Origin: Palsa-513 sp050010595
GTDB taxonomy: Bacteria; Actinomycetota; Thermoleophilia; Solirubrobacterales; Solirubrobacteraceae
Length of the DNA stretch: 64,000 nt
Reading direction: 5' to 3'
NCBI GenBank assembly: GCA_050010595.1
Contig: JBEKKS010000005.1
Span: forward strand, 283,365-347,364
Part shown: positions 40,859 through 49,007 of the stretch, piece by piece
Numbering within the stretch: the first letter of the stretch is position 1
How the letters are laid out: each line of letters begins with the position of its first letter
Made by a program: the position numbers and the translations under genes
Notes under the pieces: model-generated
The model's database searches: none
The model's input: the letters and a program-made list of their open reading frames with translations, nothing else
Told to the model about the DNA's origin: nothing

Positions 40859-42772
40859 ATGGTGGGTCGTCGGGGAATACTTGACACGAGGGTGCGGCGC
40901 GTGCGCCGGTCGCTCGTGGCTGCAGTGCTGGTTGGGGGTGCGGCACTGGTCATGACTGCTGGCAGCGCCGGTGCGGCTTCACCGCCCGGCTTGCTTGGAA
41001 CCTTGCCTAGCGCTGGCACGCCGAGCAAGGGCGGCACGATCACGATTGGCTTCCTCACAGGGGCGACGCCGTTGACGATCTTCCCGATCACCGGCGACGC
41101 GCAATCCTCGGTCTACACCACCTTCGGTTTCCAGTACGACTTCTTCGTGCCGCTCTACAACGGTCCGGTTGGTGCCACGCAGGAGATCGACTACGCGACG
41201 AGTCTCGGCCAGAAGCCGACATTCAGCAACGGCGACAAGACCGTCACGATCAAGCTCAATCAGGGCTACAAGTGGGCCAACGGCCAGCCAGTCGTGGGCA
41301 ACGACCTGGTCTTCGACATCGATCTGATGAAGGCCGCCGTCAAGGAGAACCCGGCAAACCTCTCGTCCTACTCGCCGGGCCTGTTCCCGGCTAACGTCGC
41401 CAGCGTCTCGGCGCCGAGCAAGTACACGGTCGTGATCCACCTCACGCGGGGCTTCAACCCGGGCTACTTCCTCAACGACGAGCTCGAGAGCGAGGACGGG
41501 GTCGTCCCGCTGCCCAGCACCGCCTGGAATATCGCCAAGACCGGCGGGCCGCATCTCGACTACACGGTCCCGGCGAACGCCAAGAAGATCTACGACTACC
41601 TCGAGAAGCTCGGCAGCTCGCTCGCGACCTTCGGCTCGAATCCGCTCTGGAAGATCGACGACGGTCCGTTCATCCTGAAGACGTTCAACACGACGAACAG
41701 CTCCTGGACCGCCACGCCGAACCCCGAGTACGGTGGATCGCCGAAGCCCTCGATCTCGGAGCTCGAGGGCGTGACGTTCACGAGTCAGACCGCGGAGCTC
41801 AATGCGATCAAGAGCGGTGCGGTTGACATCTCGACGCCGCTCGACCCGAGCTACGTCCCGCAGGCAGCGACGATCCGCGCCGCCGGCTACAGCTTCTACG
41901 GCTACCCGGATCTCGGCTTCTTTGATGCGATCTTCAACTTCAAGGACAAGACAGACCATTTCAACTCGATCATTTCGCAGCTCTACATCCGTCAGGCGCT
42001 GCAATACCTGGAGAACCAGCCCGCCTACGTGAAGGGCATCTACAAGGGCGCTGCGGTGACCGCATACGGTCCGGTTCCTTCGCGGCCGTCGACGGCCTAC
42101 ACGCCGACCGATGCTGTCACTCCGCTGTACCCCTATAACCCTGCCAAGGCGGTGGCGCTGCTGAAGAGCCACGGCTGGAACGTTGTGCCAGGCGGGCAGA
42201 CGACCTGCGCGAAGGCCGGCACTGGCGCCGGCGAATGTGGCGCCGGTATCCCCAAGGGGACGCCGTTCAAGTTCGTCTGGGTCTACATCCCTGCCTCCCA
42301 GGCGCCGATCGCTCCGCTCACCTCGGAGGCGTTCGGCTCGGAGGCAAAGACGGCCGCCGGCATCGACATCACGTTCAGCGTGAAGACGTTCAACTTCGCG
42401 TTCGCCAACTACAACGACGCCACGCCCGCCGGCGCGAAGTACGTTGACGATTGGGGAGTCAACGACTTCGGCGGCTTCACCGACGACTACTACCCGACCA
42501 CCAACAGCATCTTCAACATCGGTGGCACCTATAACCAGGGCGCATTCGACGATCCGACCGCCAACTCGTTGATCCACGATTCGGTTTACGGCACGAATCC
42601 GAACGCGGTGACCGCCGAGGCGGCCTACCTGGCGAAGACAATTCCGGCGATCTTCATGCCGAACCAGGATCTACTGATCGCCGTAAACAACAAGGTCGGC
42701 GGCCCGGCGGATTCGTTCCTGGCGCTGACGGCGTACCAGACCTACCCGCAGTACTGGTACATCAAGAAATAG
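40859..42772 (+). CDS. Oligopeptide ABC transporter substrate-binding protein (family 5), system 1
   Basis: 637 residues from ATG 40859, preceded by a GAGG ribosome binding site; a TAGGCT hexamer at 40785-40790 is the promoter candidate. Signal peptide about 1-44 ending AGAAS, no lipobox. SBP_bac_5 features: TITIGFLTGATPLTIFP, KLNQGYKWANGQPVVGNDLVFDI (the usual FSDGxPVTAxD region) and the C-terminal lobe. It binds peptides, nickel or similar ligands outside. Followed by a strong hairpin and then the two permease genes and a fused ATPase gene. Confidence 0.9.
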   Translation: MVGRRGILDTRVRRVRRSLVAAVLVGGAALVMTAGSAGAASPPGLLGTLPSAGTPSKGGTITIGFLTGATPLTIFPITGDAQSSVYTTFGFQYDFFVPLYNGPVGATQEIDYATSLGQKPTFSNGDKTVTIKLNQGYKWANGQPVVGNDLVFDIDLMKAAVKENPANLSSYSPGLFPANVASVSAPSKYTVVIHLTRGFNPGYFLNDELESEDGVVPLPSTAWNIAKTGGPHLDYTVPANAKKIYDYLEKLGSSLATFGSNPLWKIDDGPFILKTFNTTNSSWTATPNPEYGGSPKPSISELEGVTFTSQTAELNAIKSGAVDISTPLDPSYVPQAATIRAAGYSFYGYPDLGFFDAIFNFKDKTDHFNSIISQLYIRQALQYLENQPAYVKGIYKGAAVTAYGPVPSRPSTAYTPTDAVTPLYPYNPAKAVALLKSHGWNVVPGGQTTCAKAGTGAGECGAGIPKGTPFKFVWVYIPASQAPIAPLTSEAFGSEAKTAAGIDITFSVKTFNFAFANYNDATPAGAKYVDDWGVNDFGGFTDDYYPTTNSIFNIGGTYNQGAFDDPTANSLIHDSVYGTNPNAVTAEAAYLAKTIPAIFMPNQDLLIAVNNKVGGPADSFLALTAYQTYPQYWYIKK

Positions 42773-42818
42773 CGAGCGACGCGCACGGACGCAGTCGTGA
42801 ATCGCTCACCACGTGTAA

Positions 42819-42846
42819 CCGCCGCCGGCCTGTCAGCCGGCGGCGG
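42819..42846 (+). terminator. Hairpin between binding-protein and permease genes of system 1
   Basis: Perfect 11-bp inverted repeat (CCGCCGCCGGC / GCCGGCGGCGG) with a 6-nt loop, no U-tract. Probably a partial terminator or RNA-end stabiliser that leaves the binding-protein message in excess over the permease message. Confidence 0.5.
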
Positions 42847-42885
42847 CTGCGCGGCAGGTAGCACCCCCAGCCGGTCGGCCCGCCA

Positions 42886-43836
42886 GTGACCGGCTACATC
42901 GTTCGTCGCTGCATCGTGGCGGTCATCATCGCGGTCGGGGTAACCGCGGTCGTCTACACGCTGCTGGCCTTCACCGGCGGCAGCCCGGCCGCTGCGGCCC
43001 TCGGAACGCACTACAACAAGTACTCGGCAGCCACCTGGAACAAGGCGCACGGCTACGACCGTCCGCTTGTCGTCCAGATCCTCAGCTATGTCTGGGACGT
43101 CGTCCAGTTCAAGTTCGGCTACTCCTACAAGCAGGGACAGAGCGTCGGTGCGCTACTGAACGAGAACGCCGGCCGCACCGCGTACCTCTCGGGCACCGCC
43201 CTGGTCCTCGCGCTCGTCATTGCGATACCGCTCGGCATCGCCCAGGCCGTCAAGCGCAACTCGATCGGCGACTACGTCGCCACGACAGCCACGTTCACGC
43301 TCTACTCGATGCCCTCTTTCTTCCTCGGGCTGATTCTGATCCAGATCTTCGCGCTCGACCTGCACGTCTTCCCCGCGCTCGTCAGCGACAACGTGACTAC
43401 GACCTGGGCAGCGGTGACGCATCCGCTCGAGATGACGCTGCCGATCGTCACCCTTGCGGGACTCACTGTCGCGAGCTTCAGTCGCTACATGCGCTCGTCG
43501 GCGCTCGACGCCCTTGCCCAGGACTACATCCGGCTAGCCCGTGCCAAGGGCCTCTCGGAGCGACTTGTGCTGACTCGCCATCTGCTGCGCAACGCCTGTC
43601 TACCGATCATCACGTTGGTCGGCCTGTCGATCCCGAGCCTGCTCGCCGGGAACATCATCACCGAGGGACTGTTCAACTACCCCGGGCTGGGCCTGCTGTT
43701 CTATGACTCGCTGCAGAACCTCGACTATCCGGTGCTGCTGGCCTACACCGTTATCGGCGGCGTGCTGACCGTTGTCGGCAACCTGCTTGCCGACATCGCA
43801 GTGACCGTCGCCGACCCGAGGATTCGCGTTGGCTGA
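42886..43836 (+). CDS. Oligopeptide ABC transporter permease (DppB type), system 1
   Basis: 316 residues, GTG start. Six hydrophobic helices; begins VTGYIVRRCIVAVIIAVG as DppB proteins do, and the EAA loop region is ALAQDYIRLARAKGLSERLVLTRHLLRNA. Forms the channel with the DppC-type protein. Overlaps the next gene by 8 bp. Confidence 0.93.
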   Translation: MTGYIVRRCIVAVIIAVGVTAVVYTLLAFTGGSPAAAALGTHYNKYSAATWNKAHGYDRPLVVQILSYVWDVVQFKFGYSYKQGQSVGALLNENAGRTAYLSGTALVLALVIAIPLGIAQAVKRNSIGDYVATTATFTLYSMPSFFLGLILIQIFALDLHVFPALVSDNVTTTWAAVTHPLEMTLPIVTLAGLTVASFSRYMRSSALDALAQDYIRLARAKGLSERLVLTRHLLRNACLPIITLVGLSIPSLLAGNIITEGLFNYPGLGLLFYDSLQNLDYPVLLAYTVIGGVLTVVGNLLADIAVTVADPRIRVG

Positions 43837-44776
43837 GCTCGGCGCCGAGGACCTGATCGGCGGTGTGCCGCCGTTCGGTTCGCCGAACATCCCGACGACT
43901 GCGCCCGAAGGCGGCGAGGTCCAGATCCTTGCCAGCGGCTGGCGCCTCGCGTTGCGCGAGTTCCTGAGCAACCGGCTCGCGATCGTCGGACTCGGCGTCC
44001 TCGTCTTCTTCGTTGTCTTCTCGTTTCTCGGGCCGCTCTTCTACCACACGAACCAGTCCCTGACGAACCCGTTGACGGGCGACCTCGCACCGAGCGGCGG
44101 CCACCTGCTCGGCACCGATGACAACGGCTTCGACGAGCTCGGCAGGATCATGTACGGCGGGCAGGCTGCGCTCGAGATCGGCTTCTTTGCCGCGTTCATG
44201 GCGACTGTGATCGGGACCCTCTACGGGGCCATCGCCGGGCTCGCAGGAGGCGTCGTGGACGCCGTCCTCATGCGCTTCGTCGACATCCTGCTGTCGATCC
44301 CGCTGCTCTTCATCGTTCTCGTATTGGCCACGCGATGGAGCGCGACCGTCGTCTCGCAGAGCCTGATCATCGGGCTCTTCTCGTGGCAGATCCCCTCGCG
44401 TCTGGTGCGAGGCGAGGTCCTGACGCTCCGCGTGCGCGACTTCGTCGTCGCCGCGCGGATCATGGGCGGGACGCAGCGCCGTCTGATCCTGCGCCACCTG
44501 ATCCCCAACGCGCTCTCGGTCGTGATCGTGAACATCACGTTTCTCGTCGCCGACTCGATTCTCCTGATCGCCTACCTTGGCTTTCTCGGCTTCGACCTCG
44601 CCTACCCGATCGCATCCTGGGGCGACATGCTGGGCAACGCGCAGAACGAAGTCACGAGCGGTTACTGGTGGCTGGTCTTCCCGGTCGGCATCTGCCTGGT
44701 GCTCGTCGTCATGGCCTGCAACTTGATCGGCGACGCGCTCCGCGACGCTTTCGACGTGCGGCTGCGCCGGCGATGA
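43829..44776 (+). CDS. Oligopeptide ABC transporter permease (DppC type), system 1
   Basis: 315 residues, TTG start inside the end of the previous gene. N-terminal OppC-like segment (WRLALREFLSNRLAIVGLGVLVFFV), HLLGTDDNGFDELGRIMYGG, and EAA loop VRDFVVAARIMGGTQRRLILRHLIPNA. The N-terminal 30 residues are Pro/Gly-rich and cytoplasmic. Overlaps the ATPase start by 4 bp. Confidence 0.93.
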   Translation: MAELGAEDLIGGVPPFGSPNIPTTAPEGGEVQILASGWRLALREFLSNRLAIVGLGVLVFFVVFSFLGPLFYHTNQSLTNPLTGDLAPSGGHLLGTDDNGFDELGRIMYGGQAALEIGFFAAFMATVIGTLYGAIAGLAGGVVDAVLMRFVDILLSIPLLFIVLVLATRWSATVVSQSLIIGLFSWQIPSRLVRGEVLTLRVRDFVVAARIMGGTQRRLILRHLIPNALSVVIVNITFLVADSILLIAYLGFLGFDLAYPIASWGDMLGNAQNEVTSGYWWLVFPVGICLVLVVMACNLIGDALRDAFDVRLRRR

Positions 44777-46833
44777 GCGAGAACGCCACGCCGAGCGTCC
44801 TCGAGGTCAAGAACCTCTCGACGCAGATCAACCTCTCACGCTCCGTCGTCGAGGCGGTCGGCAACGTCGACTTCCGCATCGACACCGGGGAGACGCTTGG
44901 CCTTGTTGGCGAGTCCGGATGCGGGAAGTCAATCACCGGCCTGTCGCTGCTGGGACTCCTGCCGAATGGTGGGCACATCGTCGGCGGCTCGGTGAAGCTG
45001 AGCGGGCTCGAGCTCGTCGGGTTGCCGGAGCGCGATCTGCGCGCAATCAGGGGCAACGACGTGTCGATGATCTTCCAGGATTCGCAGTCGTCGCTCAATC
45101 CGACGATGACGATCGGTGTGCAGGTCGCTGAGCCGGTTCGCTTGCATCGCAAGGCGTCCAAGGCAGAGGCTCTCGATCGCGCGCTCGAGGTTTTGGAGCT
45201 CGTCGGATTGCCCCATCCTCGCGAGCGGCTCGACGATTATCCGCACCAGCTCTCGGGCGGCCTGCGGCAGCGCGTGATGATCGCGATCGCGCTCGCCTGC
45301 GAGCCGAAATTACTGATCGCCGATGAGCCCACCACGGCACTCGACGTCACGATCCAGGCGCAGATCCTTGCACTGCTCGACGACCTGGAGGAGCGCCTCG
45401 GCATGGCGACGCTCCTGATCACGCACGACATGGGCGTGGTTGCCGGGCGGACCGACCGCATCAACGTCATGTACGCCGGCCGGATCGTCGAGACGGCGAG
45501 CACCGAGCGGATCTTTGCCGGCATGCGCCACCCCTACACGCAGGCGCTGCTCGGATCGATCCCGGGCCTCGACCAGGATCGCGCAAAGGCGCTCTACACG
45601 ATCCCCGGCCTGCCACCCGAGCTTGCGCCGCCGCCGTCAGGCTGCCGCTTCGCCGCCCGCTGTTCGCGCGCCACGGACCAGTGCCGCGAGCAGGAACCCC
45701 CGCTAACCGGTGACGTTCCAGACCATCTGTTCGCCTGCTGGCATCCGGTTGATGGGCCGATCGAGCGCCTGCCCACGATTCCCGGGGCCGACACGGCCAA
45801 TGGCCACAAGGCTACATCCGAGGCTCGCCTGCTCGAACTCACGAACGTCGTCCGCGAGTTCCCGGTCACCTCAGGCGCGATTCTCAAGCGCGTCGTCGGC
45901 AGCGTCAAGGCGGTCTCTGACATCACCTTGCACGTCGACGCGGGCGAGACGCTTGGCCTCGTTGGGGAGTCCGGCTGCGGCAAGACGACGCTCGGCAAGC
46001 TCGTGGTCGGCGCTGAGGTCCCTGACGGCGGCACGGTCGAGCTGGCCGGCAATCGGGTCTTCAAGCTGAGGGGGCGCGCTTTGCGTCGTGCGCGACGCGA
46101 CCTGCAGATGATGTTCCAGGACCCATATTCCTCGCTCGACCCGCGGATGCGCGTTCAGGCGATCCTGCGTGAGCCGCTGACGATTCAGAAGGTCGGCACG
46201 CGCCGCGAGCAGGACGAGCGGATCACGTCCGTGCTGCGCGAGGTCGGACTGCCCCAGAGCGCCCTCGAGCGCTATCCCCACGAGTTCTCGGGCGGTCAGC
46301 GCCAGCGGATCGGCCTTGCGCGCGCGCTGATGCTCGAGCCAAAGGTGATTGTGGCCGACGAGCCGGTGAGCGCGCTCGACGTCTCGATCCGCTCGCAGAT
46401 CCTCAACCTCATGCGTCGCTTGCAGGCGGAGCGCAACACCGCGTTGATCGTCATCTCGCACGATCTCGCAGTCGTCAAGTACCTCGCCGATCGGATCGGC
46501 GTTATGTACCTCGGCAAGCTCGTCGAGCTCGGCAGCGGCGACGAGATCTATCACCGCCCGGCGCACCCATATACCCAGGCGCTGATTCAGGCGATTCCGG
46601 TGCCGGACCCGTTGGCCGAGAAGGGGAAGGGCGGCGTCGCGATCCGCGGCGACCTCCCGAGCCCGCGCAATCCACCGTCCGGGTGCCGTTTTCGCACGCG
46701 CTGCCCGCGCGCCCAGGACCTCTGCGCGCAAGAGGAGCCGCCCCTGCGCGAGTTTGACGCCGGGCACGTCGCCGCCTGCCACTTCCCGCTGCGCGACCCA
46801 TTCGCGGTCGCCGCGGCGCCGCAGCCCGGCTAG
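44773..46833 (+). CDS. Fused oligopeptide ABC transporter ATPase (DppD-DppF in one chain), system 1
   Basis: 686 residues from ATG 44773. Two complete nucleotide-binding domains: the first with GESGCGKS (46-53), LSGGLRQRVMIAIAL and LLIADEPTTALDV plus an oligopeptide C-terminal Cys cluster (CRFAARCSRATDQC); the second from about residue 355 with GESGCGKTT, FSGGQRQRIGLARAL, VIVADEPVSALDV and another cluster (CRFRTRCPRAQDLC). The Cys clusters may bind an Fe-S centre, as proposed for this family. One chain does the work of the DppD/DppF heterodimer. Confidence 0.94.
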   Translation: MSENATPSVLEVKNLSTQINLSRSVVEAVGNVDFRIDTGETLGLVGESGCGKSITGLSLLGLLPNGGHIVGGSVKLSGLELVGLPERDLRAIRGNDVSMIFQDSQSSLNPTMTIGVQVAEPVRLHRKASKAEALDRALEVLELVGLPHPRERLDDYPHQLSGGLRQRVMIAIALACEPKLLIADEPTTALDVTIQAQILALLDDLEERLGMATLLITHDMGVVAGRTDRINVMYAGRIVETASTERIFAGMRHPYTQALLGSIPGLDQDRAKALYTIPGLPPELAPPPSGCRFAARCSRATDQCREQEPPLTGDVPDHLFACWHPVDGPIERLPTIPGADTANGHKATSEARLLELTNVVREFPVTSGAILKRVVGSVKAVSDITLHVDAGETLGLVGESGCGKTTLGKLVVGAEVPDGGTVELAGNRVFKLRGRALRRARRDLQMMFQDPYSSLDPRMRVQAILREPLTIQKVGTRREQDERITSVLREVGLPQSALERYPHEFSGGQRQRIGLARALMLEPKVIVADEPVSALDVSIRSQILNLMRRLQAERNTALIVISHDLAVVKYLADRIGVMYLGKLVELGSGDEIYHRPAHPYTQALIQAIPVPDPLAEKGKGGVAIRGDLPSPRNPPSGCRFRTRCPRAQDLCAQEEPPLREFDAGHVAACHFPLRDPFAVAAAPQPG

Positions 46834-46866
46834 CGAGGCGCTGGCGGGCCGCAGACGACGGCCTGC

Positions 46867-46889
46867 TATGTTGTTGTCTGCGCAGATAA
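46867..46889 (+). promoter_or_regulatory. -10 hexamer followed by an operator-like palindrome upstream of the ring-cleaving dioxygenase
   Basis: TATGTT at 46867-46872, then TTGTCTGCGCAGATAA at 46874-46889, a 16-bp imperfect palindrome with one mismatched pair. The position just downstream of the -10 fits a repressor site. A GGAAGGAG ribosome binding site follows before ATG 46913. Confidence 0.5.
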
Positions 46890-46912
46890 CTACTTGACGG
46901 AAGGAGCGCGCG

Positions 46913-47872
46913 ATGGCCGACGCCGGGCTGCGACTCGAGGGAATCAACCACGTCACCGCGATCACCGGCGATGCGCCGCGCAATGTCGACTTCTACACAG
47001 GCGTGCTCGGGCTGCGCCTCGTGACGAAGACCGTCAACCAGGACGACCCGACCGTCTATCACCTCTTCTACGCCGACGAGGACGGCTCGGCCGGTGCCGA
47101 CATGACGTTCTTCGAGTATCCCGGCGCTGCGCCCGGCCGTGCCGGAGCGGGGATGGCCTATCGCGTCCTCTGGCGCGTCGCGACCGCGGACTCGCTCGCG
47201 TTCTGGGCCGAGCGCCTAGCGCAGCTCGACGTCGAGCGACAGGTCACCGGCGAATCGCTGCTGGTCGCCGACCCTGAGGGCTTGGAGCACGAGCTCGTCC
47301 TCGCCGGCGACGTGCCGGACACCCCACTGCGCGCGTTCCATCCGGAGATCCCGCGCGAGCACGCGCTGCTCGGCTTCGCCGGCGTGCGCGCCTACAGCCT
47401 GCGCGAGCCCGCGAGCCGCGAGCTGCTCGAGCACATTCTCGGCGCGCAGGCGGTGGATCAGCAGACTCTCGAGCTGCGCGGCGCGCGGCGCGGCGGCACG
47501 ATCGCCTTCGACGCGCCGCCCGAGCCGCGCGGCGTTCCCGGCGCGGGGACGATCCACCACGTCGCCTGGGGTACGACGGTCGCCGAGCACCCGCTCTGGC
47601 ACGAGCATTTGCAGGCGGCGGGCGTTCGCAGCACCCCGATCATCGATCGGCATTTCTTCCACTCGATCTACTTCCGCGAGCCGGGCGGGATCCTCTACGA
47701 GATCGCCGACGACGGGCCGGGGTTTGCCCACGACCTGCCGCTCGTCGAGCTCGGGCGCCGCGTCGTGCTACCGCCCTGGCTCGAGCCACAGCGTGGCGCG
47801 ATCGAGGCGCGGCTCACGCCGCTGCCCGATCCGCGCGCCGGCTGGAGCGCCGAACCGGCGCCGCTCAGCTAG
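46913..47872 (+). CDS. Ring-cleaving dioxygenase, VOC superfamily (MhqO/YkcA-like)
   Basis: 319 residues with a duplicated VOC unit. First half: GINHVTAITGDAPRNVDFYTGVLGL; second half: GTIHHVAWGTT and HSIYFREPGGILYEIADDGPGFA. Metal ligands are the His of NHVT/HHVA and the Glu of LYEIA. Family members cleave hydroquinone-type rings or act in quinone detoxification. It has its own promoter with a palindrome and a good GGAAGGAG ribosome binding site. A LysR gene lies 81 bp downstream on the same strand. Confidence 0.88.
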   Translation: MADAGLRLEGINHVTAITGDAPRNVDFYTGVLGLRLVTKTVNQDDPTVYHLFYADEDGSAGADMTFFEYPGAAPGRAGAGMAYRVLWRVATADSLAFWAERLAQLDVERQVTGESLLVADPEGLEHELVLAGDVPDTPLRAFHPEIPREHALLGFAGVRAYSLREPASRELLEHILGAQAVDQQTLELRGARRGGTIAFDAPPEPRGVPGAGTIHHVAWGTTVAEHPLWHEHLQAAGVRSTPIIDRHFFHSIYFREPGGILYEIADDGPGFAHDLPLVELGRRVVLPPWLEPQRGAIEARLTPLPDPRAGWSAEPAPLS

Positions 47873-47910
47873 CGGTCCCGGTCCGACGCGGCACTCGAGG
47901 ACCGAGCCTC

Positions 47911-47955
47911 ATTAGCGGGAGCACGGCTGCTCGGCTACTAATAAGCTTCGCTAAT
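47911..47955 (+). promoter_or_regulatory. Promoter/operator region of the LysR gene at 47954
   Basis: TAAGCT at 47942-47947 sits 6 nt before ATG 47954 (leaderless -10). Two 7-bp arms of an inverted repeat, ATTAGCG at 47911-47917 and CGCTAAT at 47949-47955, flank the -10. Within it GAGCA-CGGC-TGCTC (47919-47932) is another perfect inverted repeat. Suits self-repression by the LysR protein. Confidence 0.45.
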
Positions 47956-48865
47956 GTTGAACCCTCAGCGCCTGGCAGTCCTGCGCGAAGTTGGGCAGCG
48001 TGGCTCGTTCACGGCCGCGGCCGATGCCCTCTCCTACACGCAGTCAGCGGTGAGTCAGCAGGTCTCGGCGCTCGAGCGCGAGACGGGCACGATCCTCGTC
48101 GAGCGAGATCGCAAACACGTCAGGCTCACCGAGGCGGGTGAGATCCTCGTCGCGCACGCCGACGCGATCCTCGGCCGGATTGAATACGCCGAACGCGAGC
48201 TCGAGGCCTACCGCGAGGCGCGGACCGGCCGCCTGCGGCTGGCTGCCTTCGAGAGCGCCGGCGCGGCGATGGTGCCCTCTGCTGTCGCGACCTTCCACGA
48301 CCGCCACCCGGACGTCGAGCTGAGCGTCGTGCAGATGGAGCCCGAGGAGGCGACCGCGGCGCTCGAGAGCCGCGCCCTCGACCTCGCGATCCTCTACGAC
48401 TTCACCCCGTCGACGGGTGTCCTCGGCGAGGAGCTCGAGCTCACGCACCTGTTTGACGACCGCTACGCCGCGGTCGTCCCGAAGCGCCACCGCCTCGCGC
48501 GCAAGGCTGAGATCGAGCTCGCCGATCTTGCCGGCGACGTCTGGATCTACCCGACCGAGCGCGACCTCTGCCACGAGATCATCCTCAGCGCCTGCCGCGG
48601 CGCGGGCTTCGAGCCGAACGTTGCGTTCGAGGTTGACGAGATCGCGACGAGCCAGGCGCTCGTCGCCGCGGGGATCGGGGTGACGCTGCTGCCTAACCTC
48701 GCGCTTCGCGCGCGCCATCCCGATGTAGCGGTCGCCCCCCTCGGCGCTTCGGGTCCAGCCCGCTGCATCTACGCCGCGCGGCTTCACTCGAGCTATGCGA
48801 CGCCTTCCTGCGAAGCGATGCTGGCGATCCTGAGCGAGCTCGCGCAGTCGCTGCAGGCCCAGTAG
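47954..48865 (+). CDS. LysR-family transcriptional regulator
   Basis: 303 residues. N-terminal winged helix MLNPQRLAVLREVGQRGSF with the recognition helix SYTQSAVSQQVSALERE, then the co-inducer domain from about 90 (GRLRLAAFESAGAAMVPSAV). It resembles the second LysR protein in the window (61627-62544) along its length. The ring-cleaving dioxygenase gene upstream is the likely target, but it is in tandem, not divergent. Confidence 0.93.
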   Translation: MLNPQRLAVLREVGQRGSFTAAADALSYTQSAVSQQVSALERETGTILVERDRKHVRLTEAGEILVAHADAILGRIEYAERELEAYREARTGRLRLAAFESAGAAMVPSAVATFHDRHPDVELSVVQMEPEEATAALESRALDLAILYDFTPSTGVLGEELELTHLFDDRYAAVVPKRHRLARKAEIELADLAGDVWIYPTERDLCHEIILSACRGAGFEPNVAFEVDEIATSQALVAAGIGVTLLPNLALRARHPDVAVAPLGASGPARCIYAARLHSSYATPSCEAMLAILSELAQSLQAQ

Positions 48866-48892
48866 TAGCAGTCGCGCACGCGGCGTAGCCGC

Positions 48893-48898
48893 TAGCAT
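48893..48898 (+). promoter_or_regulatory. Putative -10 element for tRNA-Phe
   Basis: TAGCAT, 9 nt before the first base of the mature tRNA. Confidence 0.4.
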
Positions 48899-48907
48899 CG
48901 GCGGCCC

Positions 48908-48980
48908 GGCGAGATAGCTCAGTTGGTAGAGCACACGACTGAAAATCGTGGTGTCCCCAGTTCGAGTCTGGGTCTCGCCA
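48908..48980 (+). tRNA. tRNA-Phe (GAA)
   Basis: 73 nt. Acceptor arms GGCGAGA (48908-48914) and TCTCGCC (48973-48979) pair fully, with discriminator A at 48980 and no encoded CCA. D-arm AGCTCAGTTGGTAGAGC, anticodon stem CACGA/TCGTG with loop CTGAAAA, so anticodon GAA at 48941-48943. The T-arm contains GTTCGAGTC. Confidence 0.97.
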
Positions 48981-49007
48981 TTGGGTTCCGGGCGCGGCAG
49001 CGGCGTC

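Noticed and set aside
40979..42577. 532-codon minus-strand frame opposite the peptide-binding protein
   Set aside because: Mirror of a real gene, rich in Arg, Val and Glu, without family features.
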